Part shown: positions 1 to 9,324 of the stretch, one piece after another
Numbering within the stretch: position 1 is the first letter of the stretch
Layout: every line of letters starts with the position of its first letter
Assembly (NCBI RefSeq): GCF_043555835.1
Contig: NZ_JBIGHV010000003.1
Coordinates: forward strand, 186,001 to 250,000
Direction of reading: 5' to 3'
Origin: Pelomonas parva
GTDB lineage: Bacteria; Pseudomonadota; Gammaproteobacteria; Burkholderiales; Burkholderiaceae_C
Length of the DNA stretch: 64,000 nucleotides
Translations under genes and position numbers: made by a program
The notes under the pieces: generated by a model
What the model was told of the DNA's origin: nothing
The model's input: the letters and a program-made list of their open reading frames with translations, nothing else
Database searches by the model: none

Positions 1-1148
1 ATGTAGGGGCTTTCCACCTCGGCCGGGCTCAGCGGCTTGCCGCCGAAGGTGATCATGCGGTGCGGGTCGCTCAGGAAGGCATGCGCGCCGAACTTGGCCA
101 GCTCGCTCGTCCAGCCCATCGCGCCGTCATAGATCTTGTTCCAGAACATCACGCTGCCTTCGGCCTTGACGCCGAGCGCGACGAAGATGGGCAGCAGGTC
201 CACCGGCACATAAGGCCACGGCGCAGCTTCCACCTTCTGCAGGATGTTGCGCGTGAACGGCTCCTTGACCTTCAGCGGGCCGTCGGTGACGCAGCGGCTC
301 CAGCCGTCTTCATGAACGATCTGCACGCCGAACTTCGCGAAGGTACGGTCCAGCAGCGGGAACATCTCCGGCGCGCCGTTCTTGACCTGCACGTTGCCGC
401 CGGTGATGGCACCCAGCGCCAGGAAGGTGACGATCTCGTGGAAGTCTTCGGTGAAGGTGTAGTCGGCGCCGCCCAGCTCCTGCACGCCGGTGATCTTCAG
501 CTTCGACGTGCCGTGGCCTTCGATCTTGGCGCCCAGCAGCGACATGAAGTTGCAGAACTCCTGCACATGCGGCTCGCTGGCGGCATTGGTCAGCGTGGAC
601 ACGCCGTCAGCAAGCGCCGCGCACAACACGAAGTTCTCGGTCGTCGTGACGGAGGCGTAGTCGGTCCAGTGGTCGTTGGCGGAGAGCGGGCGCTTGACGT
701 GCAGCACCAGGCCATCGGGCAGGCGCTCCACGTCGGCGCCGAAGCGCTGGAACACCTCCACATGCGGGTCGATTTCGCGCGCGCCGAGCGTGCAACCCTT
801 GACGTCGTCCTCGATGCGCGCCGCGCCGAAGCGGGCCATCAGACCGGGCACCAGCATGATGGAGGAGCGCATCTCCTCGGGCAGCCGGTCGGTGGCCGGG
901 TCGAAGTGCGTGTCGCGGTGATGGACGTCGAGGATGCCGGTCTTGAAGTCCAGCTCGACCATGGAGCCGAGCTTGCGGAAGACCTCGACGATCTTCTTCA
1001 CATCGGTGATCTCGGGCACGCCGCGCAGGCGCACAGGCTGCCGGGTCAGCAGCGTCGCGCACAGGATGGGCAGGACGGCGTTCTTGTTGGCCGAGGGGGT
1101 GATGCGGCCCGAGAGGGGCGTGCCGCCGTGGACGATCAGGTGGGACAT
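1..1148 (-). CDS. MurA-family UDP-N-acetylglucosamine 1-carboxyvinyltransferase (3' end outside window)
   Basis: Reading from the ATG at 1148 gives 382 residues before the left edge. MurA transfers enolpyruvate from PEP to UDP-GlcNAc, the first committed step of peptidoglycan synthesis, in the cytoplasm. The family's substrate-binding Lys-Asn near residue 21 is present (ANKNAVLPIL), as is the PEP-binding cysteine (KGCTLGAREIDPH) and the loop arginine (EEMRSS). The Asp of the catalytic loop is in WPYVPVDLLP. The sequence is clearly diverged from the usual housekeeping MurA, and the neighbour is trhO rather than the his or mla genes often seen beside murA, so it may be a second, paralogous copy. 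The last ~40 residues of a normal ~420-residue protein are missing from the window. Confidence 0.85.
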   Translation of the reverse strand, partial: MSHLIVHGGTPLSGRITPSANKNAVLPILCATLLTRQPVRLRGVPEITDVKKIVEVFRKLGSMVELDFKTGILDVHHRDTHFDPATDRLPEEMRSSIMLVPGLMARFGAARIEDDVKGCTLGAREIDPHVEVFQRFGADVERLPDGLVLHVKRPLSANDHWTDYASVTTTENFVLCAALADGVSTLTNAASEPHVQEFCNFMSLLGAKIEGHGTSKLKITGVQELGGADYTFTEDFHEIVTFLALGAITGGNVQVKNGAPEMFPLLDRTFAKFGVQIVHEDGWSRCVTDGPLKVKEPFTRNILQKVEAAPWPYVPVDLLPIFVALGVKAEGSVMFWNKIYDGAMGWTSELAKFGAHAFLSDPHRMITFGGKPLSPAEVESPY

Positions 1149-1252
1149 CGAATGAGATTTCAGTGCGCGCAAGCGGCGCGCGGTGGCATTGTCGACGTTT
1201 GGGGCGGGGCGCATGCGCCGCCGTCCGGAAGGTTTGCTCCGCGCCGGGGGAA

Positions 1253-2050
1253 TCAATCGTCCGCTGCAGGGTCAAGCCGCTTGGCCCGGTTCAGCCGCCA
1301 GGCATCGCCCGGGTCGGTGAAGACCTGCTCCGCCGTCGTGCCCGTCTCCCGGCCGGCGGCATCGATGGCGATGCGCTTGTCGAAGACGTAGCACTCGCCT
1401 TCCCAATCGGCCGCCGCGTCGGGAAAGGCTTCGAGAAAGTTCAGGATGCCGCCATCGAGCTGGGCCACTTTCAACCCTCGCTCCTGCATCCACGCCGCCG
1501 TCTTCTCGCAGCGGATACCGCCTGTGCAATACATCGCGACGGTCTTGCCCTGCCATTCGTCGCGGTGCGCCTCGACAAAGGCGGGGAAGTCGCGGAAGTG
1601 GGGCACGCCGGGGTCGATGGCGCCGCGAAAGCGGCCGAGCTTGAACTCGAACGTGTTGCGGTTGTCGAGCACGACGGTGTCGGGCTCGGCCAGCAGCTCG
1701 CGCCAGCGCTGCGGGCTGACGTGGGTGTCGGTCGCGTCACCCTGCACGCCGGGAATGCCGAAGGCGACGATCTCGCGCTTGACCGAGACCTTGAAGCGGC
1801 TGAAGGGGCGGCGCTCGCAGGCGTTGTGCTTGAAGTGCAGGTCGGCGAGGCCGGGTTGCGCCTGCAGTTCGTCTTCAAACGTGTGGACCGCCTCGGCCTC
1901 ACCGGCCACGGCCGCGCTCAGGCCTTCCTCGGCCACCAGCACGACGCCGCCGAGCGCCAGCGCCGCGCCGCGTTCGCGCAGCCATTCAGCAAAGCCGGTC
2001 GGGTCCGGCATCGGGGTAAAACGGTAGAAGGAGCTGTGCACAAAGGACAT
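1253..2050 (-). CDS. trhO: tRNA uridine(34) hydroxylase TrhO (YceA/rhodanese family)
   Basis: 265 residues. TrhO hydroxylates uridine 34 of certain tRNAs to 5-hydroxyuridine, the precursor of cmo5U/mcmo5U wobble modifications. The N-terminal ~100 residues match the UPF0176 domain (FYRFTP start). A rhodanese domain follows at about 110-220 with the loop CTGGIRCEK at residues 175-183, where Cys175 is the rhodanese-type catalytic cysteine; LDNRN at ~128 is also typical. Length fits the short betaproteobacterial form. It is divergent from psd with only 35 bases between start codons, so the two promoters must overlap. The MurA-family gene follows 104 bases downstream on the same strand. Confidence 0.93.
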   Translation of the reverse strand: MSFVHSSFYRFTPMPDPTGFAEWLRERGAALALGGVVLVAEEGLSAAVAGEAEAVHTFEDELQAQPGLADLHFKHNACERRPFSRFKVSVKREIVAFGIPGVQGDATDTHVSPQRWRELLAEPDTVVLDNRNTFEFKLGRFRGAIDPGVPHFRDFPAFVEAHRDEWQGKTVAMYCTGGIRCEKTAAWMQERGLKVAQLDGGILNFLEAFPDAAADWEGECYVFDKRIAIDAAGRETGTTAEQVFTDPGDAWRLNRAKRLDPAADD

Positions 2051-2085
2051 GGGCCGGAATTGTCGACTCTTAAACTCCGCCCCCT

Positions 2086-2919
2086 ATGTCGCGCCTCAAA
2101 GTCCTCCCCCAATACCTGATGCCCAAAGCGGCCATGACCCGCCTGGCCGGGCGCATTGCGAGCAAGCCGCGCGGCGGCATGACGACGTCGACGATCCGCC
2201 GTTTCGTGGCGCGCTACGGCGTCAACATGGCCGAGGCGGCGGAGCCCAACATCACGGCCTACGCGACCTTCAACGACTTCTTCACCCGCGCGCTGAAGCC
2301 CGGCGCCCGGCCGCTGGCGCAGGCACCGCTGATCTGCCCGGTGGACGGCGCGATCAGCCAGGTGGGCCGCATCCAGGGCGACCAGGTGTTCCAGGCCAAG
2401 GGCCAGGCGTTCTCGACGACGGCGCTTGTCGGCGGCGACGCGGCGCTCGCCGCCAAGTTCCAGGACGGCCTGTTTGCCAACCTCTACCTCAGCCCCAAGG
2501 ACTACCACCGCATTCACATGCCCGCCGCCGGGCGCCTCGTGCGCATGGTGCATGTGCCGGGCGCGCTGTTCTCGGTGAACCCGACGACGGCGCGCGGCGT
2601 GCCGGGGCTGTTCGCGCGCAACGAGCGCGTCGTCTGCGTGTTCGAGAACGACACGCTGGGTACCTGGGTGCTGGTGCTGGTGGGCGCCACCATCGTCGGC
2701 AGCATGACGACCGTCTGGCACGGCCCCGTCAGCCGGCGCGGGCCGGTGCGGGAATGGGACTACGCGCCCGGCCAGGTCACGCTGGCGCAAGGCGACGAGA
2801 TGGGCCGCTTCCTGCTAGGCTCCACGGTCGTCATGCTGTTCGAGAAGAGCGGCCTGCAGTTCAACGACAGCTGGCAGCCCGGCGGCGCGATCCGCATGGG
2901 CGAACTTATGGCGCGCTGA
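2086..2919 (+). CDS. psd: Phosphatidylserine decarboxylase proenzyme
   Basis: 277 residues. Psd converts phosphatidylserine to phosphatidylethanolamine at the inner membrane, the final step of PE synthesis. It is a pyruvoyl enzyme that cleaves itself before the serine of an LGST motif. That motif is seen at residues 244-247, so Ser246 should become the pyruvoyl group of the small alpha chain. CPVDG near residue 82 and the YHRIHMP segment near 145 are the conserved Psd-family acid and His regions. The last 14 bases overlap convergently with the end of the EAL gene. It starts 35 bases from the divergent trhO start. Confidence 0.95.
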   Translation: MSRLKVLPQYLMPKAAMTRLAGRIASKPRGGMTTSTIRRFVARYGVNMAEAAEPNITAYATFNDFFTRALKPGARPLAQAPLICPVDGAISQVGRIQGDQVFQAKGQAFSTTALVGGDAALAAKFQDGLFANLYLSPKDYHRIHMPAAGRLVRMVHVPGALFSVNPTTARGVPGLFARNERVVCVFENDTLGTWVLVLVGATIVGSMTTVWHGPVSRRGPVREWDYAPGQVTLAQGDEMGRFLLGSTVVMLFEKSGLQFNDSWQPGGAIRMGELMAR

Positions 2920-5161
2920 CCAGCAGCGCGCCGGCCGCGTCCGCTGCCAGCGGCCGCCCCAGCAGCCAGCCCTGCAGATGCGTGCAACCCAGGCGCTCGG
3001 CCTCGCCGGCCTGGGCCTCGGTCTCGACGCCCTCCGCCACGATGGCCAGGCCCAGCGCCTCGGCGACGACGCAGGCCGCGCGCACGACAGCGCCGGCCGA
3101 CGGCTCGGGCAGGGGCTCGACCATGCTGCGGTCCAGCTTGAGCGTCGAGATGGGCAGGCGGCGCAGCAGCGTCAGCGAGCTCTGGCCGGTGCCGAAGTCA
3201 TCAAACGCCACGCCCACGCCGGCCTCGCGCAGGCGGGCGAGCTGGGGCAGCACGCGCTCCATGTGCGTCATCGCGGCGGTCTCGGTGATCTCGACCTCCA
3301 GCAGCGCCGGCGCCAGGCCGTGGGCCTGCACCAGCGCCAGCACCCAGTCGGCGAAACCGGTGTCCTCGAACTGCAGCGGCGACACGTTGACGGCCACCGG
3401 CAGCACGGCCAGGCCCTGCTGCTGCCAGTCGCGCAGCTGGCGCATGGCCTGGCGCACGATGAGCGCGCCAAGCGCGACGATCTGGCCGGTGCGCTCGGCG
3501 GCGGGGATGAAGTCTGCCGGGCTGACGCGGCCCTGGCCCGGCCGCTGCCAGCGCACCAGTGCCTCGAAGCCGGCGAGCCGGCGAAGGCCGGCGCCGTACT
3601 TGGGCTGGTAATCGAGCTGGAACTCCTCGCGCTCGATGGCCGCAGCCAGCGCCTGCTCGATCTCCAGCAGGTCGCCCGCGCCGGCCGCCATGCCGGCACG
3701 GTAGGCGACGACGGCCGCGCCGGCCTGCTGCTTGGCCTGGTGCATGGCGATGTCGGCGGCGCGCAGCAGCGCCGCACCGCTCTCGCCGTGGGCCGGGTAG
3801 CGCGCGACGCCGACCGACAGGTGCACGTAGAGCGCCCGGTGCCCCACGGCGAACGGCGCGTTCATCTGCGCCAGCAGGCGCTGGCCGGCCAGCAGCGCGG
3901 CAGCGTCGTCGTCAACGCCGGGCTGCAGCAGCAGGAACTGGTCTTCCCCCAGCCGGGCCAGCAGCGCGCCGGGCGGCAGCGCGTCGCCCAGGCGCCGGGC
4001 GATGGCCTGCAGCAGCGCGTCGCCGGTCTCGTGGCCCAGGCTTTCGTTGACGAGCTGGAAGCGGTCCACGTCGGCCGACAGCAGCGCGAAGCCGGGGCTG
4101 CCGGGCGCGGTCAGCTCGGCAAGGCGGTCCAGCGCGGCATGGCGGTTGGGCAGGTCGGTCAGCTCGTCGTGCAAGGCCTGGCGGCGCAGCGCCTCGATGG
4201 CGCGCTGGCGCTCGGTGTCGTCCAGCATCAGCACCAGCAAAGAGGGGTCGCCTTCCCATTCGATGTAGCTGGTGATGCCGCGCAGGTAGACGGCGCTGCC
4301 GTCGCGGCGCAGGCGCTCGCCCTCCCAGGCGATGTGGCCACCGCGTTGCGCCATCAGCTGGGCGCAGCGCGCCCGGAAGGCCTCGACGTCGGCGGGCGCC
4401 ATGCCGGCCTCGATGGGACGCTCGCCGTCCAGGCGAGCAAGACCGAATATCTGCAGCGCGGCCGGGTTGGCATAGACGGCGCGGCCCTCCCGCACGACGA
4501 TGAGGCCTTGCATGGACTGCTCGTAGAGCTGACGCAGCCGTGCGTTGACCCGCTCGGTTTCGTGGTGGGCGCGGCGCACCGACAGCAGGATGAGGGCCAT
4601 GGCCAGCGTCATCTGCACATAGGTGCCGGCGACGTGGGTGAGCGTGGAGCGGGCCAGCGGGTCGAGCAGCGGGCCGCTGAGGTGGACGGCGCCCGAGGCA
4701 ACGAAGCAGCCCGCCACGAAGCGCTCGCTGCGCGAGCCGTCGCGCCACAGCCAGGCCGCCGCCAGCCAGGCACCGCCGGTCAGCACGAAGGCCGCAGCGA
4801 CGACGCCGTAGCGCTGCTCAAGCAGGGCCAGCGCCAGGATGGCGACGAGCAGCGCGGCAAACACCGGCGCATTGCGCCTCCACCGCCAGGGCTGGCCGCG
4901 ATAGCGTGCGGCGCCCGCCAGCTGCAGGGCCAGCGAGGCGATGACGCAGGCCGTCGCCACGGTGGCCTGCACGCGGTAAGGCAAGGAGGCCGTGTCCGCC
5001 GGCACGAGCGCCACGCCCAGCGTCAGGCCGAGGGCCAGCAGCACGTGGCTCCAGCCCCAGTCGCTGATGTGGGGATGGCCGGGCTCCAGGCGGGCGAGCG
5101 CCAGCAGCGTCACGCCCAGCATGGTGATCAAGCTGGTGCTGATCAGGAGCAGACCGGTCAT
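2906..5161 (-). CDS. Membrane PAS-GGDEF-EAL protein, probable c-di-GMP phosphodiesterase
   Basis: 751 residues. About 200 N-terminal residues form several hydrophobic membrane segments. A PAS sensor follows (~210-320, LYEQSMQGLIVVREG), then a GGDEF domain (~330-490) and an EAL domain (~505-750). The EAL domain keeps the catalytic signature (FEALVRW), the metal-binding FDDFGTG loop and the AEGVE glutamate, so hydrolysis of c-di-GMP is likely. The cyclase signature is GEDQF instead of GG(D/E)EF, so the GGDEF domain probably does not synthesise c-di-GMP and may only bind GTP or regulate the EAL domain. No partner gene is cotranscribed; the gene lies alone between psd (convergent) and the sugar ABC operon. 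Confidence 0.9.
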   Translation of the reverse strand: MTGLLLISTSLITMLGVTLLALARLEPGHPHISDWGWSHVLLALGLTLGVALVPADTASLPYRVQATVATACVIASLALQLAGAARYRGQPWRWRRNAPVFAALLVAILALALLEQRYGVVAAAFVLTGGAWLAAAWLWRDGSRSERFVAGCFVASGAVHLSGPLLDPLARSTLTHVAGTYVQMTLAMALILLSVRRAHHETERVNARLRQLYEQSMQGLIVVREGRAVYANPAALQIFGLARLDGERPIEAGMAPADVEAFRARCAQLMAQRGGHIAWEGERLRRDGSAVYLRGITSYIEWEGDPSLLVLMLDDTERQRAIEALRRQALHDELTDLPNRHAALDRLAELTAPGSPGFALLSADVDRFQLVNESLGHETGDALLQAIARRLGDALPPGALLARLGEDQFLLLQPGVDDDAAALLAGQRLLAQMNAPFAVGHRALYVHLSVGVARYPAHGESGAALLRAADIAMHQAKQQAGAAVVAYRAGMAAGAGDLLEIEQALAAAIEREEFQLDYQPKYGAGLRRLAGFEALVRWQRPGQGRVSPADFIPAAERTGQIVALGALIVRQAMRQLRDWQQQGLAVLPVAVNVSPLQFEDTGFADWVLALVQAHGLAPALLEVEITETAAMTHMERVLPQLARLREAGVGVAFDDFGTGQSSLTLLRRLPISTLKLDRSMVEPLPEPSAGAVVRAACVVAEALGLAIVAEGVETEAQAGEAERLGCTHLQGWLLGRPLAADAAGALLVSAP

Positions 5162-5289
5162 CGCCTCATCCTAGCGATGACCGACCGCGCTGCAACACGG
5201 GGTGAAAGTTTCCGGTCAGGTGTGCAAGTCAGCAACACCGGCCGGATGTCACGCTCCCAGGTGCCAGGGCTTGCCTCACCCGCAGGCTG

Positions 5290-6351
5290 TCACGACGACG
5301 GCAGGCGCTGTTCGCTGGCCGCGTCGAAAACGCTGAGCAGGGGCTCGTCGATGTCGAAGGCCAGTTCCTCGCCGGCCGTGACGCGGCGGCCGTCATGCAC
5401 CAGCACCGAGAAGCCCTGCTCGCCCAGCTTCATCCAGACGACCTGGTGGTTGCCCATGGGCTCGACGAGTTGCACGGTGGCGCGCCAGCGGCCGTCGGCC
5501 TGCAGGCGCACATGCTCGGGGCGAACGCCGAGCACGACGTTCTGGCCGGCCTTCACGCGGCCGGCAGCGAGCTGCAGCGGCAATGCGCCTTCAAGCGACT
5601 GGCCATCCGCGCCGACCTTGGCCGGCACGAGGTTGATGGCCGGCGCGCCGAGGAAGCCGGCGACGAACAGGTTGACGGGCCGCTCGTAGACCTCGGCCGG
5701 CGTGCCGATCTGCTGGATGACGCCGCTCTTCATGACGACGATGCGCGAGGCCAGCGTCATTGCCTCGACCTGGTCGTGCGTCACGTAGACCATGGTGCTG
5801 CCCAGCGTCTGGTGCAGCAGCTTCAGCTCGCGGCGCAGCTCGGCGCGCAGCTTGGCGTCGAGGTTGGAGAGCGGCTCGTCGAACAGGAACACACCCGCCT
5901 CGCGCACCAGCGCCCGGCCGATGGCGACGCGCTGGCGCTGGCCGCCGGACAGCTGGGCGGGCTTGCGATCCAGCAGCAGCGTGAGCTGCAGCATCTCGGC
6001 GGCCTTGGCAACGCGGCGCGCGATCTCGGCCTTGGGCGTGCCGGCCACGCGCAGGCCGAAGCTCATGTTCTTCTCGACCGTCATCGTCGGGTACAGCGCA
6101 TAGCTCTGGAACACCATGCCGATGCCGCGCTCCGCAGGCTCGGCATCGGTCATGTCCTGGCCGCCGATGTGGATGCGGCCGGCGCTCACGTCGATGAGGC
6201 CGGCGATGCTGTGCAGCAGCGTCGACTTGCCGCAGCCCGAGGGACCCAGCAGCACGAGGAACTCGCCCTCGATGACCTGCAGGTCGAGGTTCTTGATGAC
6301 CTCGTTGTGGCCGAACTTGATGCTCAGGCCTTCGATGTTGACGCCACTCAT
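5290..6351 (-). CDS. Sugar ABC transporter ATPase (MalK/UgpC/MsmK type)
   Basis: 353 residues from the ATG at 6351, whose first bases overlap the permease stop (ATGA). It hydrolyses ATP to drive the importer encoded upstream. Walker A is GPSGCGKST at 36-44, the ABC signature LSGGQ at 134-138 and Walker B VFLFDEP at 154-160. The C-terminal ~110 residues form the MalK-type regulatory (TOBE) domain, with the typical LGVRPEH segment. It is the last gene of a five-gene run that begins with the GH1 glucosidase, which points to a beta-glucoside oligosaccharide as substrate. A longer open frame extends upstream inside the permease gene but is not coding. Confidence 0.93.
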   Translation of the reverse strand: MSGVNIEGLSIKFGHNEVIKNLDLQVIEGEFLVLLGPSGCGKSTLLHSIAGLIDVSAGRIHIGGQDMTDAEPAERGIGMVFQSYALYPTMTVEKNMSFGLRVAGTPKAEIARRVAKAAEMLQLTLLLDRKPAQLSGGQRQRVAIGRALVREAGVFLFDEPLSNLDAKLRAELRRELKLLHQTLGSTMVYVTHDQVEAMTLASRIVVMKSGVIQQIGTPAEVYERPVNLFVAGFLGAPAINLVPAKVGADGQSLEGALPLQLAAGRVKAGQNVVLGVRPEHVRLQADGRWRATVQLVEPMGNHQVVWMKLGEQGFSVLVHDGRRVTAGEELAFDIDEPLLSVFDAASEQRLPSS

Positions 6352-7214
6352 TTCACTGCCCCGGCGGCGATGCCGCGAACGAACCAACGGCCCGAAATCA
6401 GATAGACCAACAGCGGCACTGCCGACGTGAGGATGGTCGCGGCCATGTTGAGGTTGTAGAGACGCTCGCCGGTCGTCGTGTTGATGACGTTGTTGAGCTG
6501 CACCGTCATCGGCTGGTTCTCGCGGCCGGCGAAGGTCAGGCCCAGGATGTAGTCGTTCCACACGCCGGTGATCTGCATGATGGCCGCGACGATGAGCATG
6601 GGCGTGGACATCGGCAGCACCAGCTGGATGAAGATGCGCCAGAAGCCGCCGCCGTCCACACGCGCCGCCTTGAACAGCTCGGCCGGCAGGCCCGCGTAGT
6701 AGTTGCGAAACAGCAGCGTCATGATGGGCATCGCGAACACCAGGTGCACCAGCACGATGCCTGGCAGGCTGCTGTAGATGCCCAGCGCCGCCTCCAGCTT
6801 GACGAGCGGATAGATCATCACCTGCAGCGGAATGAAGGCGCCGACCATCAGGATGCCGAACAGCCACTCGCCGCCCTTGGGCTTCCACCAGCTCAGCGCA
6901 TAGCCGTTGATGGCGCCGAGCAGGATGGGCAGCACGATGGACGGCACGGCGATGGCGACCGAGTTCCAGAAGCCGCCACGCACGCCCTCGCAGCTGACGC
7001 CCGTGCAGGCCTCGCTCCACGCGGCGCGCCAGGCGTCCAGCGACGGCGCCGACGGCAGCGCGAAGATCTGGCCGAGGCGGATCTCGTCCATGCTCTTGAA
7101 CGAGGTCGTCAGCATGACGTACAGCGGCAGCAGGAAGAAGGCTGCAGCGAACAGCAGGAAGGCGTAGATGCCGAAGCGGGCCCACAGCGCACCGGATTTG
7201 CGTTTCTTCGCCAT
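6348..7214 (-). CDS. Sugar ABC transporter permease (MalG-like)
   Basis: 288 residues, six predicted membrane spans (first at about 15-35, FGIYAFLLFAAAFF). It forms half of the inner-membrane channel of a CUT1-type carbohydrate importer. The EAA loop that docks with the ATPase is present around residue 185 (ELFKAARVDGGG). The ATG at 7214 shares one base with the preceding permease stop, and the gene's own stop overlaps the ATPase start, so all three are translationally coupled. An insert with two cysteines after the first transmembrane segment (SEACTGVSCEG) would face the periplasm. Confidence 0.92.
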   Translation of the reverse strand: MAKKRKSGALWARFGIYAFLLFAAAFFLLPLYVMLTTSFKSMDEIRLGQIFALPSAPSLDAWRAAWSEACTGVSCEGVRGGFWNSVAIAVPSIVLPILLGAINGYALSWWKPKGGEWLFGILMVGAFIPLQVMIYPLVKLEAALGIYSSLPGIVLVHLVFAMPIMTLLFRNYYAGLPAELFKAARVDGGGFWRIFIQLVLPMSTPMLIVAAIMQITGVWNDYILGLTFAGRENQPMTVQLNNVINTTTGERLYNLNMAATILTSAVPLLVYLISGRWFVRGIAAGAVK

Positions 7215-8089
7215 CAGTGGCCTCCCTGCGCCTTCTGCCGGCTGCGCACGTAGAACAGCGGTGCGACGAGGGCGAGCACGGTGACCAGCAGCATCACCGC
7301 GCCGGCCGAGGCCAGGCCCAGATTGGCGCGGCTGAAGAGGTGGTCCATGATGAACTTGGCCGGCACGTCGCTGGCGATGCCCGGGCCGCCCTGGGTCATG
7401 GCCACGACGGTGTCGTAGACCTTCACGACGCCGACGGCCAGCAGCGTGAACACGGTGGCCAGCGTCGGCGCCATCATCGGCAGCACGATGGACAGGTAGA
7501 CGCGCCAGGCGGGGATGCCGTCCAGCTTGGTGGCCTTCCAGATCTCCTCGTCGATGCCGCGCAGGCCGGCGAGCATCAGCGCCATGACAAGACCTGCCCC
7601 CTGCCAGGTGCCGGCGATGACGACGGTGTAGATGACCATGTCCTGGTCGACGATCCAGTCGAACTGGAAGCTGCTCCAGCCCAGCTGCTGCACCGCGTGC
7701 TGCAGGCCGCTGTCGGGGTTGAGCACCCACTGCCAGACCAGGCCGGTGGCGACGAAGGACATCGCGTAGGGGTAGAGGAAGGCCGTGCGCAGCACGCCCT
7801 CGCCGCGCACCTTCTGGTCGATGAAGACGGCCAGCAGGAAGCCGATGACCATGGCCGCGGTGATGTAGAGCACGCCGTAGATGGCGACGTTCTGGATGGC
7901 CAGCATCCAGCGGTCGCTCTCCAGCAGGCGCTCGAACTGCTGGAGACCGACGAAGTCGTCGCGCGGGAAGGTGCGCGAGCTGGACATGGACGTGCGCAGC
8001 GTCCACAGCACGGTGCCGATATAGCCGACGCCAACGATGACGGCCAGGGGCAGCAGCGCGCCCCAGGCGGCGAGGGAACGACGCTTCAT
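7214..8089 (-). CDS. Sugar ABC transporter permease (MalF-like)
   Basis: 291 residues from the ATG at 8089; AGGA lies seven bases upstream. A TTG six bases further upstream is in frame but overlaps the binding-protein stop. It is the second permease half of the CUT1 importer, with about six transmembrane segments and the EAA-type loop (DEEIWKATKLDG) near residue 190. It starts two bases after the binding-protein stop and overlaps the MalG-like gene by one base. Together the two permeases and the ATPase should import a di- or oligosaccharide delivered by the periplasmic protein. Confidence 0.92.
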   Translation of the reverse strand: MKRRSLAAWGALLPLAVIVGVGYIGTVLWTLRTSMSSSRTFPRDDFVGLQQFERLLESDRWMLAIQNVAIYGVLYITAAMVIGFLLAVFIDQKVRGEGVLRTAFLYPYAMSFVATGLVWQWVLNPDSGLQHAVQQLGWSSFQFDWIVDQDMVIYTVVIAGTWQGAGLVMALMLAGLRGIDEEIWKATKLDGIPAWRVYLSIVLPMMAPTLATVFTLLAVGVVKVYDTVVAMTQGGPGIASDVPAKFIMDHLFSRANLGLASAGAVMLLVTVLALVAPLFYVRSRQKAQGGH

Positions 8090-8091
8090 CG

Positions 8092-9324
8092 TCAATTCCT
8101 CAAGGCGCTGACGATGTCTTTCTGGGTCTTCTCGACCGGCACGTTGCGGTTCCAGAACGCGGTGATGACGTCCTGCAGCGCGCCGTTCTGGTCGGGCGTC
8201 AGGTAGATCTCGCCGTTGCCGAGGTGGCGCGACTTGTCCTTCATGGCGGCCAGGCCCATCTGCGCGCAGGCGTCCATCTTGCTGGCGTCCACGTCGGTGC
8301 GGATGGGGATGGAGCCCTTCTTCATGCTGAAGGCCACCTGCGTGGCCGGCTGCGTGATGACGCTGGCCAGCAGCTGCTGGGCCTTGATCTGGTCGGGCTT
8401 GTTGGTCTTGGGGAAGACCATCACGTCGCCCTGGATGATGTAGGGCGCCTTGGGGCCGAAGCCGGGCGCGCAGCCGTAGTCGCGGCCGTGCTCCTGCTTG
8501 GCCTGCGCGAACTCGCCCTTGACCCAGTCACCCATGATCTGCACGCCGCCGCGGCCGTTGATGAGCATGGCGGTGGCGTCGTTCCAGTTGCGGCCGGGCG
8601 AGCCCTTGTCGGTGTAGCTTTGCAGGCGCTTGTAGGTGAGCAGCACCTTCTTGAAATCCTCGCTGAGGATGGCCTTGGGGTCGCGGTCGCGGAAGACCTT
8701 CAGGTAGAGGTCGCGGCCGCCGAAATGGGCCAGCGTGGCGGTGAAGACGATGCCGTCCTGCCAGGGCTGGCCGCCATGCGCCAGCGGCACGAGGCCGGCG
8801 GCCTTGAGCTTGTCCAGCGCGGCGAAGAGTTCGTCGAAGGTCTTGGGCTCCTCGGCGATGCCGGCCTTCTTGAAGGCGGCCTTGGAGAACCAGAACCAGG
8901 TCATGTTGTGGATGTTGACCGGCGCGGCGTAGTAGTGGCCCTTGACGCGGATGACATCCAGCACGAGCTGCGGCAGGAACTTGTCCCAACCGTCGCGCTG
9001 GGCCACGGCGTCGACGTTGTTCAGGTAGCCCTGGTCGACGATGTCACGGAACTGCTGCGTGGTGTTGAACTGCGCGGCGGTCGGCGGGTTGCCGCCGGCG
9101 ATGCGGTTGATGGCCACGGAGCGGGCCTGCTCGCCGAGCGCCACCGCCGTGTCCACCCACAGGCCGCCCTGCGCCTTGTAGGCCTCGGCCAGCGTCTTGA
9201 CGGCAGCGGACTCGCCGCCCGAGGTCCACCAGTGGATGACCTCGGCCTTCAACGGCTGGGCAGCCGCCGGCAGGGCAGCGGCAGTGAGCAAGGCAGCGGC
9301 CAGGGCACGGCGGCGTGATGTCAT
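8092..9324 (-). CDS. Periplasmic sugar-binding protein of the ABC importer
   Basis: 410 residues from the ATG at 9324, chosen because GGAG sits five bases upstream and a Sec signal peptide follows directly (RRRALAAALL...LPAAAQ, cleavage near residue 23). The mature protein is an extracellular solute-binding protein family 1 member (EVIHWWTSGGE start), the class that captures oligosaccharides for CUT1 importers. Many aromatic residues in the cleft region (HNMTWFWF) suit stacking on sugar rings. It is separated from the upstream GH1 gene by 130 bases that may hold an internal promoter, so the binding protein may be expressed above the level of the glucosidase. Confidence 0.93.
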   Translation of the reverse strand: MTSRRRALAAALLTAAALPAAAQPLKAEVIHWWTSGGESAAVKTLAEAYKAQGGLWVDTAVALGEQARSVAINRIAGGNPPTAAQFNTTQQFRDIVDQGYLNNVDAVAQRDGWDKFLPQLVLDVIRVKGHYYAAPVNIHNMTWFWFSKAAFKKAGIAEEPKTFDELFAALDKLKAAGLVPLAHGGQPWQDGIVFTATLAHFGGRDLYLKVFRDRDPKAILSEDFKKVLLTYKRLQSYTDKGSPGRNWNDATAMLINGRGGVQIMGDWVKGEFAQAKQEHGRDYGCAPGFGPKAPYIIQGDVMVFPKTNKPDQIKAQQLLASVITQPATQVAFSMKKGSIPIRTDVDASKMDACAQMGLAAMKDKSRHLGNGEIYLTPDQNGALQDVITAFWNRNVPVEKTQKDIVSALRN

